Source of the DNA: Tautonia sociabilis
Lineage (GTDB): Bacteria; Planctomycetota; Planctomycetia; Isosphaerales; Isosphaeraceae
Direction of reading: 5' to 3'
Length of the DNA: 64,000 nt
Assembly (NCBI RefSeq): GCF_003977685.1
Contig: NZ_RYZH01000029.1
Span: 1 to 64,000, forward strand
Shown: one piece after another, positions 29,695 to 38,899 of the stretch
Layout of the letters: each line of letters starts with the position of its first letter
How positions within the stretch are numbered: position 1 is the stretch's first letter
The notes under the pieces: generated by a model
The model's database searches: none
What the model saw: only the letters and a program-made list of their open reading frames with translations
Told to the model about the DNA's origin: nothing
Made by a program: the position numbers and the translations under genes

Positions 29695-31485
29695 TCAGGG
29701 CTGGGTGTCGGGCTCGACCGGCTCGGCCGGGGGCTCGGCCGCTTCGACGTCGGCCGGGGAGGAGGCGTCCGTCCCGGCGGGTGCGTCCTGGGGCGCCAGG
29801 TCGACCGGGGTGGCGTCGGGACCGTCGGCCGGGTCGGTCGCCGCGGGAACCTCCTCCTCGGCGGCGGGGGCCGGCTCGATCGAGGTGTCGTCGCCGACGA
29901 TCGGCTCCGTCGACTCCTCGGCGGAGAGGGGGTCGGTGGCGACGTCGCCCGGACTGCCCTCCTCGGGGGTCTCCTCGGGGGCGGGCGGGTAGTAGAAGCG
30001 GGCCTGGACGTAGACCTGAAGCTCGACGATGTTGTAATACGGGTCGTAGATGGTGATCTTCTCGGGCTCGGCCTCCGCTCCGGCGTCCTTCTCCTGCTTG
30101 GTCAGGTCGCGGCGGACCTTCGAGCGGGGCTGGTTCAGGGAGCTGCGGCCCATCCCGCTCCGGCCGTAGCCGCCCATCATGCCGGGCATCATCCCTTCCA
30201 TGCCCATTCCCATCATGCCTTCCATGCCCATGCCGCGGCCGTAGCCGCCCATCATCTCCATGCCGGGCATACCGCCCATCATGCCGGGCATCATCCCTTC
30301 CATGCCCATCATGCCGTACAGGCCGCCGCCCTGACCGAGGCCGAAGCCGCCCATGCCGAACCCGGCGAAGCCCTGACCCTTGACGGGGGGCTGGACCCGG
30401 GTCTTGGGGCGGGTCCAGTTGGCCTCAAGCACGCGCATCGACATCGGGGAGTTCTCGAACTCGACCAGGAAGTTCTGGATGGAGTTCTGGTCGATGAGCA
30501 CCGAGACGTAGGCCGGGTAGTCGCGGAAGAGGTCCTCGACTCCCTCGGGCTGGAGGAACTTGACGGGCTCGCCGCTCTTGGTGGCCATGCCGCCCATCAT
30601 GCCGCTTCCGGGGCCGTACTCGCCCCGGCCCATCATGCTCTCCATCATCGCTTCCATGCCGGCCATGCCGCCGGCCATGCCGGGCATGCCGCTCGAGGCG
30701 GTGGCCGGCTTCTCCGGCTCGAGGGACTGGCCCCCCTTGGTGACCTCGGGAGGATCCTTCAGCTCGTACCCCTCGGCCGCCGTGCGGTGGTCGACGGCCG
30801 TGGAGTTGCCGACCTCCAGGCGGTTGATCTGCTTGATCGGAGCCGATTCCCAGTCGGTGGCCCCGGCCTTCCGGTTGACCTGGGCGATGACCTCGAGGAT
30901 CGAGCGGCGGACCCAGAGGTTCTCCTGGTACTGCCAGATTTTGGTGATCGAGGGGAGGTTGTTGACATCGAACGTGACCGTGGCCAGAAGGGTTTCCAGC
31001 GGTGGGGTGACGACAATCCCTTCACCGGTGACGGGGTCCCAAGGGTCGACCGTCTTGTACACCTCCTCGGCGTACTTGTCGTAGACCTTGGTATAGACGT
31101 AGGACACGCCATCCAGGACGTTGGGCGGGATGTCCTCAGGGATATCCCGGCCCCAGGCGGTCAGTTCGGGGGCAACCTCCTCGGGCCAATCGAGCAGCGG
31201 CGCCTGCCGTTCGTAGAGGCGCCGGTGGGCCTCACGGACGTCCTCCTCGATCAGCTCAATCTTCTCCTTGGTGAACTCCGCATACTGGCCATTGATGACC
31301 GCGCCCGAGGTATAGGCCTGGGCCCCTTCCTTGGCCGACTTGATCTCGCTGGCCTTGGCCTCGGTTTCCGACTTCACCGTGCCAGCGGTGACGAAATAGC
31401 CGATGATCGGCAGCAGGAAGGCGATGCCCAGGACGATCCAGAAGCGATTCCGGATCATCAGGCGGAGGATTTCCTTGGCGTCCAT
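29695..31485 (-). CDS. PilO-like inner-membrane pilus assembly protein with Gly-Met repeats
   Basis: 596 residues. A single transmembrane helix near 15-37 (FWIVLGIAFLLPIIGYFVTA) is followed by a helical periplasmic region, the usual start of PilO/GspM-type proteins. Two Gly-Met-rich blocks lie at about 265-300 and 375-445, the second with MMPGMMGGMPGM and GMGMEGMMGM units. A domain near 305-365 contains YPAYVSVLIDQNSIQNFLVE, and one near 475-490 reads DPYYNIVELQVYVQARFYYP. The last 95 residues are an acidic, proline/alanine-rich tail. The gene sits between the PilM-PilN-like and PilP-like genes, about 110 nt from the latter. Confidence 0.6.
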   Translation of the reverse strand: MDAKEILRLMIRNRFWIVLGIAFLLPIIGYFVTAGTVKSETEAKASEIKSAKEGAQAYTSGAVINGQYAEFTKEKIELIEEDVREAHRRLYERQAPLLDWPEEVAPELTAWGRDIPEDIPPNVLDGVSYVYTKVYDKYAEEVYKTVDPWDPVTGEGIVVTPPLETLLATVTFDVNNLPSITKIWQYQENLWVRRSILEVIAQVNRKAGATDWESAPIKQINRLEVGNSTAVDHRTAAEGYELKDPPEVTKGGQSLEPEKPATASSGMPGMAGGMAGMEAMMESMMGRGEYGPGSGMMGGMATKSGEPVKFLQPEGVEDLFRDYPAYVSVLIDQNSIQNFLVEFENSPMSMRVLEANWTRPKTRVQPPVKGQGFAGFGMGGFGLGQGGGLYGMMGMEGMMPGMMGGMPGMEMMGGYGRGMGMEGMMGMGMEGMMPGMMGGYGRSGMGRSSLNQPRSKVRRDLTKQEKDAGAEAEPEKITIYDPYYNIVELQVYVQARFYYPPAPEETPEEGSPGDVATDPLSAEESTEPIVGDDTSIEPAPAAEEEVPAATDPADGPDATPVDLAPQDAPAGTDASSPADVEAAEPPAEPVEPDTQP

Positions 31486-31666
31486 GGGGTCGGTTCCGGG
31501 GGCCTCAGGTGGTCGGTGGGGAAGGGACCGGGTCGATTCGCGAGGGACGACGGGGGGCGAGGGCGGCCGGTTGCGGGCAGTCCCCGCGCCGGGATCCGCC
31601 TCGGAAGACCCGGGGCCGCCGCCGCCCGAGGAGAAGGGGGCGGCGGCCCGACCGGGCTCGGGGTCG

Positions 31667-34138
31667 TCAGGGCGTCTCGGCGGGTGGCGTGCCCCCCTCG
31701 GCGGGGGCCGTCGTGGCGGCGCCGGCGGCGGGGGCCGTCTCGGCGCCGGCGGCCGGGGCCTGCAACTGCTGGAGGCTTTGCTCCGACTCGGCGGCCGACT
31801 CCTCCTCGAAGGCCTTCAGGTCCTCGAGGTCCGGGGCCTGGATCTTGCCCTTGTACTTGTCCTCGGCCTCGCGGAGGGCCTTGATCAATTCGGCGGGCTC
31901 CTTCGCCGGCTTCTCCTCGGTGGGGGGCTGCCAGACGACGTAGATGACGAAGTCGGTCCGGGTGAGGTACTCCATCTCCGGCTCGTTGCCCATGCCGGGC
32001 ATCCGGCCGAACGCGGAGCTTCGGCCGCCCCTCATGCCGTACATGCTTTCCATGCCGCCCATCATGCCGGACATCCCGCCCATCATGCCGGGCATCATGC
32101 CTTCCATTCCTTCCATGCCCATGCCGCGACCGCCGTACATGCCCTCCATGCCCTCCATGCCGGGCATCATGGCTTCCATGCCCATCATGCCGGCCATCCC
32201 GCCCGCCGCGCCGCCGGTCGGGGCGGCGACGGAGTGCTTGAGGGTGGGGGCGTTGGTGGGGAGGCTGTTGGAGGCGAGCGCCTTCTCGCTGGTCCACTGG
32301 TCGTCGGTGAGCATCCAGGCCAGGGCGGCATGTGAGAAGCCGAGGCGACGGATGGGCACACCCCAGAAGTTGGGCAGCACGCGCTGGGTCAGGAAGAAGT
32401 AGGGACCGGTGCCCGGCTCTCGGAGCACGAGCGGGTTGTAGTGGTGGCCGATGATCTCGATGACCCAGCCGGGGCCCTCGGGGGGTGTTTCCTGGTCGTA
32501 CGGGTGCATCGTGTTCTTCATGCGGTCCTTCAGCTCGGGGCCGTTAAACCACTCGGCCAGGTCGAGCTTGAAGACGGGGCGGATGGCGTCGATGTGGACA
32601 CGCTGCAGGTCGAGCAGGCGGCGGCCCTCGGGGGAGTCGAAGTCGACATCCTTGAACCTGGGATCCTCGCGCGGGTCGTAGATGAAGGTGCTGAGGATCT
32701 GGAAGAGGGACTTGAAGTCGGCCCCGTCGGCGCTGGTTTCGGCGAGGGTTTCGCCCCGGGACTTGAGGGTGTTGAACTGGCCCTTATCGGCCTCGTAGGA
32801 GCTTTTGAACCCGTCGCCGGTGGACTTGACCTGCTTGGCCTGGGCCACGGCCGACTCGAAGTCGGGGTTCTTCACCTTGGCCAAGGCGCGGTAGTCGCCG
32901 AGGAACAGGGCGGAGAAGCCCAGCAGCATCAGCGCCGCGGCCAGCAGGGTCAGCGGCTTCTTGGCGCGGATCATCCGGGCCTGGGCGATCTCCCCCGGCA
33001 GCAGGTTGGTCCGCAGGCCTCCCTGACCGAGCCCCTGGACCCCCAGACCATAGGCAACGGCGAACGACGGCAGGTTTTCCTGGAACTGCGGGGCCGAGAG
33101 GACCTCCTCGCCGGCCAGGCGTTGGAAGTGCTCCAGCTTCTCCACATCCATGTTCAGGTTCTGCTGCAGGAACTTCTGCAGCCCCGGCAGCTTGAAGCCG
33201 TTGCCCAGGCCGACGACCTTGACGACCTTGGCCTGGCGGTTAACGCTGCCGTAGAAGCCGATCGAGCGCTGGACCTCGCTGGAGAAGTCGTTGAAGACGC
33301 CGCGCATGGCCGTGAACACGGCGCGGGGGTCGGGGGCCTTGGTGGCGTTGCGCTTCAGGTGCTCGGCCTTGGCGAAGGTAAGCTTCAGCTCCTTGGTCAG
33401 CGCCCGCGTGAAGTGATTGCCGCCGATGGGGACGTTGCGCTGCCAGATGCGCTCGCCGTCGGAGATGATCAGGTCGGTGTGGTCGGCGCCGATGTCGAGC
33501 AGGACGATCGAGCCGCCCGGCTCGATCGCCGGCTCGACCTTGGCCTCGGCGGGGACGTCCTCCCCCTCGGCGTCGGCCTCGCCAGCGAGTTGGGGGCGGA
33601 GCCGGTCATACGCGATGAAGTTGTACAGCGCGATCGGGTTCATCTGGACGATGTCGACCTCGATCCCTGCGACCGTGAAGGGAAGGATCGCGCGCTGGAT
33701 CATCTCCCGCTTCATGGCGAAGAGGCCGACCTCGGTCTGGGAGAACTCCTCGTCCCCCTCGGTGGCGATCTCCTGCCAGTCCCAGATGACCTCCTCCAGG
33801 GCGAAGGGGATCTGCTGGCGGGCCTCGAACTTGACGATGTCCGGAATGCGCTTCTTGTCGACCGGCGGAAGCTTGATGAACTTCACCAGGCCCGACTGCC
33901 CGGGGACGCCGATGGCGACGCGATTCCCCTTGACCTCGTTCCGTTCGAGGAACGTGGCCAACGCCTCGCGAACCAGCTCCTCGGGGTCGGCGTCGGGCTG
34001 ACTGAGGATCTTGGGGTATTCGATGTAGTCGAAGGCCTCGGCGATGACGTGATCGGGCGTCTCGCCCGGCACCAGCTTCAAGGCCTTCAGCGCGGCCTGG
34101 CCGATATCGATGGCCCAGACGGGCTGGATCTTCGGCAT
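31667..34138 (-). CDS. PilM-PilN-like fusion, type IV pilus inner-membrane platform
   Basis: 823 residues; the ATG at 34138 follows CAGGAGA. Residues 1-390 are PilM-like with an actin fold: AIDIGQAALKALKL near the start (phosphate 1), LLDIGADHTDLIISDGERIW near 210 (phosphate 2), VGLGNGFKLPGLQKFLQQNL near 315. PilM is the cytoplasmic ring protein of type IV pili. A transmembrane helix (about 393-415, LTLLAAALMLLGFSALFLG) then leads to a periplasmic region, the layout of PilN. PilM and PilN normally bind each other as separate proteins, so this is a natural fusion. Residues about 640-718 are a Gly-Met repeat, and the C-terminus is Ala/Glu/Pro-rich. First gene of the operon. Confidence 0.82.
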   Translation of the reverse strand: MPKIQPVWAIDIGQAALKALKLVPGETPDHVIAEAFDYIEYPKILSQPDADPEELVREALATFLERNEVKGNRVAIGVPGQSGLVKFIKLPPVDKKRIPDIVKFEARQQIPFALEEVIWDWQEIATEGDEEFSQTEVGLFAMKREMIQRAILPFTVAGIEVDIVQMNPIALYNFIAYDRLRPQLAGEADAEGEDVPAEAKVEPAIEPGGSIVLLDIGADHTDLIISDGERIWQRNVPIGGNHFTRALTKELKLTFAKAEHLKRNATKAPDPRAVFTAMRGVFNDFSSEVQRSIGFYGSVNRQAKVVKVVGLGNGFKLPGLQKFLQQNLNMDVEKLEHFQRLAGEEVLSAPQFQENLPSFAVAYGLGVQGLGQGGLRTNLLPGEIAQARMIRAKKPLTLLAAALMLLGFSALFLGDYRALAKVKNPDFESAVAQAKQVKSTGDGFKSSYEADKGQFNTLKSRGETLAETSADGADFKSLFQILSTFIYDPREDPRFKDVDFDSPEGRRLLDLQRVHIDAIRPVFKLDLAEWFNGPELKDRMKNTMHPYDQETPPEGPGWVIEIIGHHYNPLVLREPGTGPYFFLTQRVLPNFWGVPIRRLGFSHAALAWMLTDDQWTSEKALASNSLPTNAPTLKHSVAAPTGGAAGGMAGMMGMEAMMPGMEGMEGMYGGRGMGMEGMEGMMPGMMGGMSGMMGGMESMYGMRGGRSSAFGRMPGMGNEPEMEYLTRTDFVIYVVWQPPTEEKPAKEPAELIKALREAEDKYKGKIQAPDLEDLKAFEEESAAESEQSLQQLQAPAAGAETAPAAGAATTAPAEGGTPPAETP
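32023..32210. repeat. Imperfect repeat coding for the Gly-Met block of the PilM-PilN-like protein
   Basis: Degenerate units around CATGCC, CATCATGCC and GGGCATCATGCC recur through this stretch. Similar blocks occur at about 30150-30360 and 30585-30690 in the PilO-like gene and 28285-28480 in the PilP-like gene. Confidence 0.7.
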
Positions 34139-34580
34139 GCGGTCATTCTCCTGCGGGCCGGAACCGGCTCCGGCCTGAAGCCTTGATCTGGGTGATAGTT
34201 GCGTCGAAGGTCGGGCAGAAAGTCGCGGAGAGTCCGCGGCCCCCCGGGACGGGAGGCGGGGCGTCAGGGTGCCCCACGCTAGCAGAGGGATCGACACGTC
34301 GTCAATCGGTCGAGGTGGGGCCCCTTCCTCGTCGTTCCCTTGGACGTCGGGCGACCGCCGGGAGTTCCCCGGGGCCTCCGGTCGCCGCGATCCCCCCGAG
34401 AAGGGCTGGGGGTGGGGCGGCCCGACCGCGGAGGCCTAACATTAACATACGAGAAGCGGGCCGGGGGGGACGGCCGGCCGGGGGCGGCGGCGCCGTTGCA
34501 TCTCGGCAACTCGTTCGAACCCGCCTTTCGGGACGCATACGGAGCGCGTTCCGGGGGAGCAAGGTCGCCCGAGCCCGGGA
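34139..34580. other. Intergenic region upstream of the pilus-like operon
   Basis: About 440 nt with the promoter-like pair at 34276-34305 and a short AT-rich patch, CCTAACATTAACATACG, near 34434. No gene seen. Confidence 0.4.
34276..34305 (-). promoter_or_regulatory. Sigma-70-like promoter of the pilus-like operon
   Basis: On the minus strand TTGACG (34305-34300) is followed 18 nt later by TAGCGT (34281-34276), preceded by TGC as in extended -10 promoters. The start site would fall near 34270, giving a leader of about 130 nt before the ATG at 34138. Assigned by pattern and position. Confidence 0.45.
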
Positions 34581-37500
34581 TCAGCGGGGCGAATCCCCCG
34601 AGAAGACGACCTCGCCGTCGATGATCGTCTCGGTCACCTCGGCCTCCCGGATCTCCTGCGGCGAGCTGGCGAACGGGTCGCGGTCGATCACCGTCAGGTC
34701 GGCCCGGTAGCCGGGCCTCAGGAGCCCAAGCCGCTGCTCGTCGAAGGCCGAGAACGCCGAGCCGGAGGTGAAACCGCGCAGGGCCTCGTGCAGCGAGAGC
34801 AGGTGCTCCGGGTGCCAGCCGCCGTCGGGAAGCCCCCGGGCGTCCTGTCGGGAAACGGAGGCATAGAGCCCCCAGAAGGGGCTGGGGATCTCCACCGGGA
34901 AGTCGCTGCCGAAGGCGAGCCGGACGCCGGCGTCTCGGAACCAGCGCCAGGCGTAGGCGCCGAGCACCCGGGAGGGGCCGAGGCGATCGTCGGCCCAGCG
35001 CATGTCGGTGCTCGCGTGCGCGGGCTGCATCGAGGCGATGATCCCCAACCGGGCGAACCGGGGCACGTCCTGAGGGCGGACGACCTGCGCGTGCTCAACG
35101 CGGAGCCGGGCGTCGTCCGCCTCGGGGACGGCTTGCAGGGCGGCCTCGTAGGCGTCGAGGACCAGGGCGTTTCCCTTGTCGCCGATGGCATGGGTGCAGA
35201 CCTGCCAGCCGTTGCGGAGGGCGGCGGTCGTCACCTCGAGCAGGAGGTCGGGCTCGATCAGGTAGAGCCCGGAGTTCTCAGGGTCGTCGGCGTAGGGTTC
35301 GAACATCAGGGCCCCTCGGGAGCCCATCGCGCCATCGATGAACAGCTTGATCGCCTGGAGGCGAAAGCGGGCGTCCGGGTCGGAGGCTTCGGGGGGCCTG
35401 GAGACGAACTCGAGCTCCCGGCCATCGGGGGGGTTGGCCATGCCGTAGACGCGGAGCTTCAGAAGCCCGTCGCGGTCGAGCTGTCGGAAGGCGGCGGCGA
35501 CCCCGGCCGGCACGCCGGCATCGTGCACTCCGGTCAGGCCGACGGCGAGGACGGCGTCCTGGGCCAGCAGGAGGCGGCGGCGAACGTCGTCGGCCGACAG
35601 CTCGGGCACGACCCGGCCGACGAGGCCCATCGCGCCGTCGATGAACACGCCGGTCGGATTCCCGTTGTCGTCCCGGATGATCTGACCGTCGCTGGGAGCC
35701 TCGGATCCGGCGGTAACTCCCGCCAGACGCATCGCCTCGGAGTTGGCCCAGCCGGCGTGGCCGTCGACGCGGCGGAGCCAGACGGGGTGATCCGGGCTGG
35801 CCTCGTCGAGGATCGCGGCCGTCGGGAACTCGCCGCCGGGCCAGAGGCTCTGGTCCCAGTTCCGGCCAGTGACCCAGGCCCCCTCCGGGAGCGATTCGGC
35901 CCGTTCCCGGATCAATCGCCCGACTTCATCGAGCGCGGCCACGTCTCGGAGATCGACCTCCTCGATCGAGGAGCCGAGCATCAGCAGGTGCCCATGCGCG
36001 TCGATCAGGCCGGGCATGGCGAAGCCTTCGGGGCGGTCGACGATCCGGGTGTTCGGCCCTCGATACCGGGCGATGTCGTCGATCGAGCCGACCGCGACAA
36101 TCTCACCCGCTCGGCAGGCGACGGCCTCGGCCCAGGGGAGCTCGGGATCGCCGGTCCAGATGCGGGAGGCCGAGACGATCAGGTCGGCGGGGCCGTCCGA
36201 CTGGAGGCGGAGGGCCCGGCCGGGCAGGGTGTCCATGAAGCGTCCCCCCGAAATGGCGGGCGTGCCGGCAATGAGCAGGTGGACGACGCCCGGCGCGAGA
36301 ACCGTTGGATCGTCGAAGGTGGCGGCGTCCCGGAAGGCGTCGGGGTCGAAGACGACGAGGTCGGCGACAGCCCCTTCCCGGATCGTACCTCGGTCGGGGA
36401 GGCCAAGGATCTCGGCCGGCAGTCCGGAGGAGGACCGGATGGCTGCCTCCAGGCTGATGACGCCGTCGTCGAGCGCGTACCGGATCTTCCTCGGGAAGGT
36501 GCCGTAGGAGCGGGGGTGAGGGCGGTCGTCTCCGCCGGGGAAGTGGGCGGAGCCGTCGGAGGCGGTCGCCACGAAGTCGCGGGCCATGACGTGCCGGACG
36601 TCCTGCTCGCTCATGATGAAGCTAATGGCCGAGGCGCCGCCGTTCCGCTGGATCTCAACGACGATCTCCTCGGGGGGCATGCCCTCCTCCTGAGCGATGG
36701 CGGCGACCGACTTGCCGACCCAGTCCGTCCGCTTCGGGTATCGGGCGATCCGAATGGCCTCCCCACCGTTCCGGCGGACGAGGCCGGCTCGGATCTCCTC
36801 GCGGAGCTCCTCGCCGCGCCTGGGATCGTCGGCGATCTCGGCGAACGCCTCATCGCCGTCTCGGAGGGCCCAGTCGGGGACGACCATCGCACCGAGCGAG
36901 GTGCTGGAGGCAACGTACGGATACTGGTCGGCCGAGGCGCGCTGGCCGGCGGCCCGGGCCTCGGCAATGCGGTCGCAGGCCGGCCCAACCAGGCCCCAGG
37001 CGTCCTTGCCGCTGGCCTTCAGGTGGGAGATGTGGGCCGGAACGCCGGCCTCCCGACCGATCCGCAACGCCTCGTCGATCGAGTCGAGCAGCCCGGTCCC
37101 CTCCCCCCGGATGTGGCTGGCGTAGATCCCGCCGTGCTCGGCGACGACGCGGGCCAGGGCGATCAGCTCGTCGGTGTCGCCGTATCGGCTGGGGATGTAG
37201 ATGAGGCCGGTCGACATCCCCCAGGCTCCGGCCTCCATCCCCCGGCGGACGATCTCGGCCATGCGATCCAGCTCGTCGGGGGAGGCCCGGCGGTCGGCGT
37301 TGCCAATGACCTCGGCGCGAACGGCGCCGTGGGGGACCAGGTGGATGACGTTGGTGCCGGCCCCGTTCTCGTCGATGGCGTCGAGGTAGGCCGCCACGTC
37401 GATCGGCCCGCCGCCGCAGTTGCCGGTGACAATCGTCGTCACCCCCTGGGCCTGGTAGTTCCGATTGGCCCGGGTGGGATCCTGGAGGATGGAGCGGTCG

Positions 37501-37787
37501 GAGTGAGTATGCAGGTCGATGAACCCGGGAGCGACAACCAGCCCGGTGGCGTCGATCACCTCGGTCCCGGGCTCGATCTCGAACCGGCCGACGGCCACGA
37601 TCCGGCCGTCCCGAACCGCGACGTCGGCCGATCGCGCCGGCGCCCCCGTTCCGTCGACGACGGTACCGCCCTTCAACACCAAATCGGCGGAAACGCCCGC
37701 CGCACCGATCGCGAGGGGGCTCGCCAGCGCGGCGAGGAACCAGCAGACCGTGAGGCAACAGGCCGAACGTCGGCGTCGTGTCATCAT
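34581..37787 (-). CDS. Fused amidohydrolases: D-aminoacylase-like plus YtcJ-like
   Basis: 1068 residues starting MMTRRRRSACC with a signal peptide (CLTVCWFLAALASPLAIGAAG); translation could also begin at the second ATG (37784). The first half (about 35-515) follows N-acyl-D-amino-acid deacylases: GGTVVDGTGAP, GFIDLHTHSDRS near 88, VTTIVTGNCGG, HISHLKASGKDAWG and FVATASDGSAHFPGG. The second half (about 530-1068) follows YtcJ/amidohydrolase family 3: LPWAEAVACRAGEIVAVG, GLIDAHGHLLMLG near 594, WVTGRNWDQSLWP, KLFIDGAMGSRGALM and AFGSDFPVEIPSPFWGLYAS. Each half keeps its metal-binding motifs. These families usually occur as separate proteins. Likely exported; substrates not deducible. Confidence 0.85.
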   Translation of the reverse strand: MMTRRRRSACCLTVCWFLAALASPLAIGAAGVSADLVLKGGTVVDGTGAPARSADVAVRDGRIVAVGRFEIEPGTEVIDATGLVVAPGFIDLHTHSDRSILQDPTRANRNYQAQGVTTIVTGNCGGGPIDVAAYLDAIDENGAGTNVIHLVPHGAVRAEVIGNADRRASPDELDRMAEIVRRGMEAGAWGMSTGLIYIPSRYGDTDELIALARVVAEHGGIYASHIRGEGTGLLDSIDEALRIGREAGVPAHISHLKASGKDAWGLVGPACDRIAEARAAGQRASADQYPYVASSTSLGAMVVPDWALRDGDEAFAEIADDPRRGEELREEIRAGLVRRNGGEAIRIARYPKRTDWVGKSVAAIAQEEGMPPEEIVVEIQRNGGASAISFIMSEQDVRHVMARDFVATASDGSAHFPGGDDRPHPRSYGTFPRKIRYALDDGVISLEAAIRSSSGLPAEILGLPDRGTIREGAVADLVVFDPDAFRDAATFDDPTVLAPGVVHLLIAGTPAISGGRFMDTLPGRALRLQSDGPADLIVSASRIWTGDPELPWAEAVACRAGEIVAVGSIDDIARYRGPNTRIVDRPEGFAMPGLIDAHGHLLMLGSSIEEVDLRDVAALDEVGRLIRERAESLPEGAWVTGRNWDQSLWPGGEFPTAAILDEASPDHPVWLRRVDGHAGWANSEAMRLAGVTAGSEAPSDGQIIRDDNGNPTGVFIDGAMGLVGRVVPELSADDVRRRLLLAQDAVLAVGLTGVHDAGVPAGVAAAFRQLDRDGLLKLRVYGMANPPDGRELEFVSRPPEASDPDARFRLQAIKLFIDGAMGSRGALMFEPYADDPENSGLYLIEPDLLLEVTTAALRNGWQVCTHAIGDKGNALVLDAYEAALQAVPEADDARLRVEHAQVVRPQDVPRFARLGIIASMQPAHASTDMRWADDRLGPSRVLGAYAWRWFRDAGVRLAFGSDFPVEIPSPFWGLYASVSRQDARGLPDGGWHPEHLLSLHEALRGFTSGSAFSAFDEQRLGLLRPGYRADLTVIDRDPFASSPQEIREAEVTETIIDGEVVFSGDSPR

Positions 37788-38189
37788 CCGAGGTCCCCTT
37801 CGAGCGTTCCCTGACGGTGTTCCGGCACCGATCGCCCGATTATGGGGGCGAGGGCGCCGGGTCGCCAGGGCCGACCCGGGGGTAGGCGGTCCCTCCGTCC
37901 GCGAGCCGCCGGGAGCCTCAACCGGTCGGCCTCGTTCATCATCCGATCGCCGACGCCCCACCCGCCGCCCCCTCAGCCCCCCGGACGGCCGGTGTCGGCA
38001 GAGGACGCCAAGAGGCCAGGAAGAAGGCGGGGCGATCCCGAAATCGAAACGGCCGCCCACCGGATCGATCCGGGGGGCGGCCGAGGGGTGATTCGAGCGG
38101 ATCGGTCAGCCGATCGGAGGCCATTCGCCCGAGGGGAGTCCGATCCCCAGGGCAGTCAATCGGGGCGAACCGATCGCTTCGGGCTCCGG
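37788..38189. other. Intergenic region with terminator
   Basis: About 400 nt between the amidohydrolase start and a small minus-strand gene. It contains the hairpin at 38050-38083. No gene seen. Confidence 0.35.
38050..38083 (-). terminator. Terminator after the small gene at 38190
   Basis: CGGCCGCC at the left pairs with GGCGGCCG at the right, and CCGGATC with GATCCGG inside, making a long GC-rich stem with a small internal loop. On the minus strand it is followed by GTTTCGATTTCG. It lies about 110 nt after the small gene's stop. Confidence 0.55.
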
Positions 38190-38405
38190 TCAGGAGCGGT
38201 CGGTCGAGACGGTGCCGCGGGGCTCGGCGGAGCGCCGGCCCGTGCGGCCGGAGTTGGCGTAGGAGGCCGTCAGAGCGCCCAGCAGCAGCGAGCGGCGACC
38301 GCTCCGGGCCGAGACCCCGCCGCGACGGATCCGGGCCATGGCCCCGGCCCACTCGAACCCGTGATGCGTCGGTGCGGTCTTCTTCTTGGAATTCACCACG
38401 CTCAT
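38190..38405 (-). CDS. Small basic hypothetical protein
   Basis: 71 residues, rich in Arg, Ser and Lys, beginning MSVVNSKKKTAPTHHGFEWA, with a weakly hydrophobic SLLLGALTAS in the middle. I recognise no family. Support for its being real is moderate: an ATG with GGAGCG upstream, high GC at third positions, a following terminator-like hairpin, and an otherwise empty 1.1-kb interval. It could be a small ribosome- or nucleic-acid-associated protein, but that rests on charge alone. Confidence 0.4.
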   Translation of the reverse strand: MSVVNSKKKTAPTHHGFEWAGAMARIRRGGVSARSGRRSLLLGALTASYANSGRTGRRSAEPRGTVSTDRS

Positions 38406-38899
38406 CGTATCGAATCGCTCCAGGTTCAGGGGGCCGGGGTGCCGGAAAGCTCGACGGCCCCGACCTCACCAGACCAATCCGTTGCACCGCGAGGGCCCCG
38501 AATTCCAGCGTTCCAGCACGCTCTCCCTAGCGGCCGGGCGACCGGTCGCGGTGTCCCAGCACCGCGGGGGCCAGGTGTTCGGATCATTGCTGAGGCGCCC
38601 GCACTGCGCACGACCAGGAGGATGTGCGGGCCGCCGGATCCCGATCGAGTCCGGTAGAAGCCCCGGTGTTATCGTCCCGATCGGCCGAGAACTTCACCGA
38701 TCACGACGGGTTCCGCTGGTTCGCCGGATCCGGTGTGAATCGCTCAATCAGCCGGCTCGAAGGGATGTGGGCCACACCGACACCTCAATCGGAATAAAAG
38801 CATCCTAATCTGGTGTCCGAGACCCGGCAAGCGAAATCCGGGATCTTCACCCCGATTCAACAATTCGAGACACTCGCGGGGCACGCCCAACCGTGGGGA
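38406..38899. other. Gene-free stretch
   Basis: About 490 nt between two minus-strand genes. Locally AT-richer at 38786-38812 (AATAAAAGCATCCTAATCTG). I see no gene, RNA fold or repeat that I can support. Confidence 0.35.

Noticed and set aside
28285..32215. CRISPR-like array in the repeat-rich Met/Gly coding stretches
   Set aside because: Units are short, contiguous or degenerate, keep the reading frame and have no unique spacers of even length.
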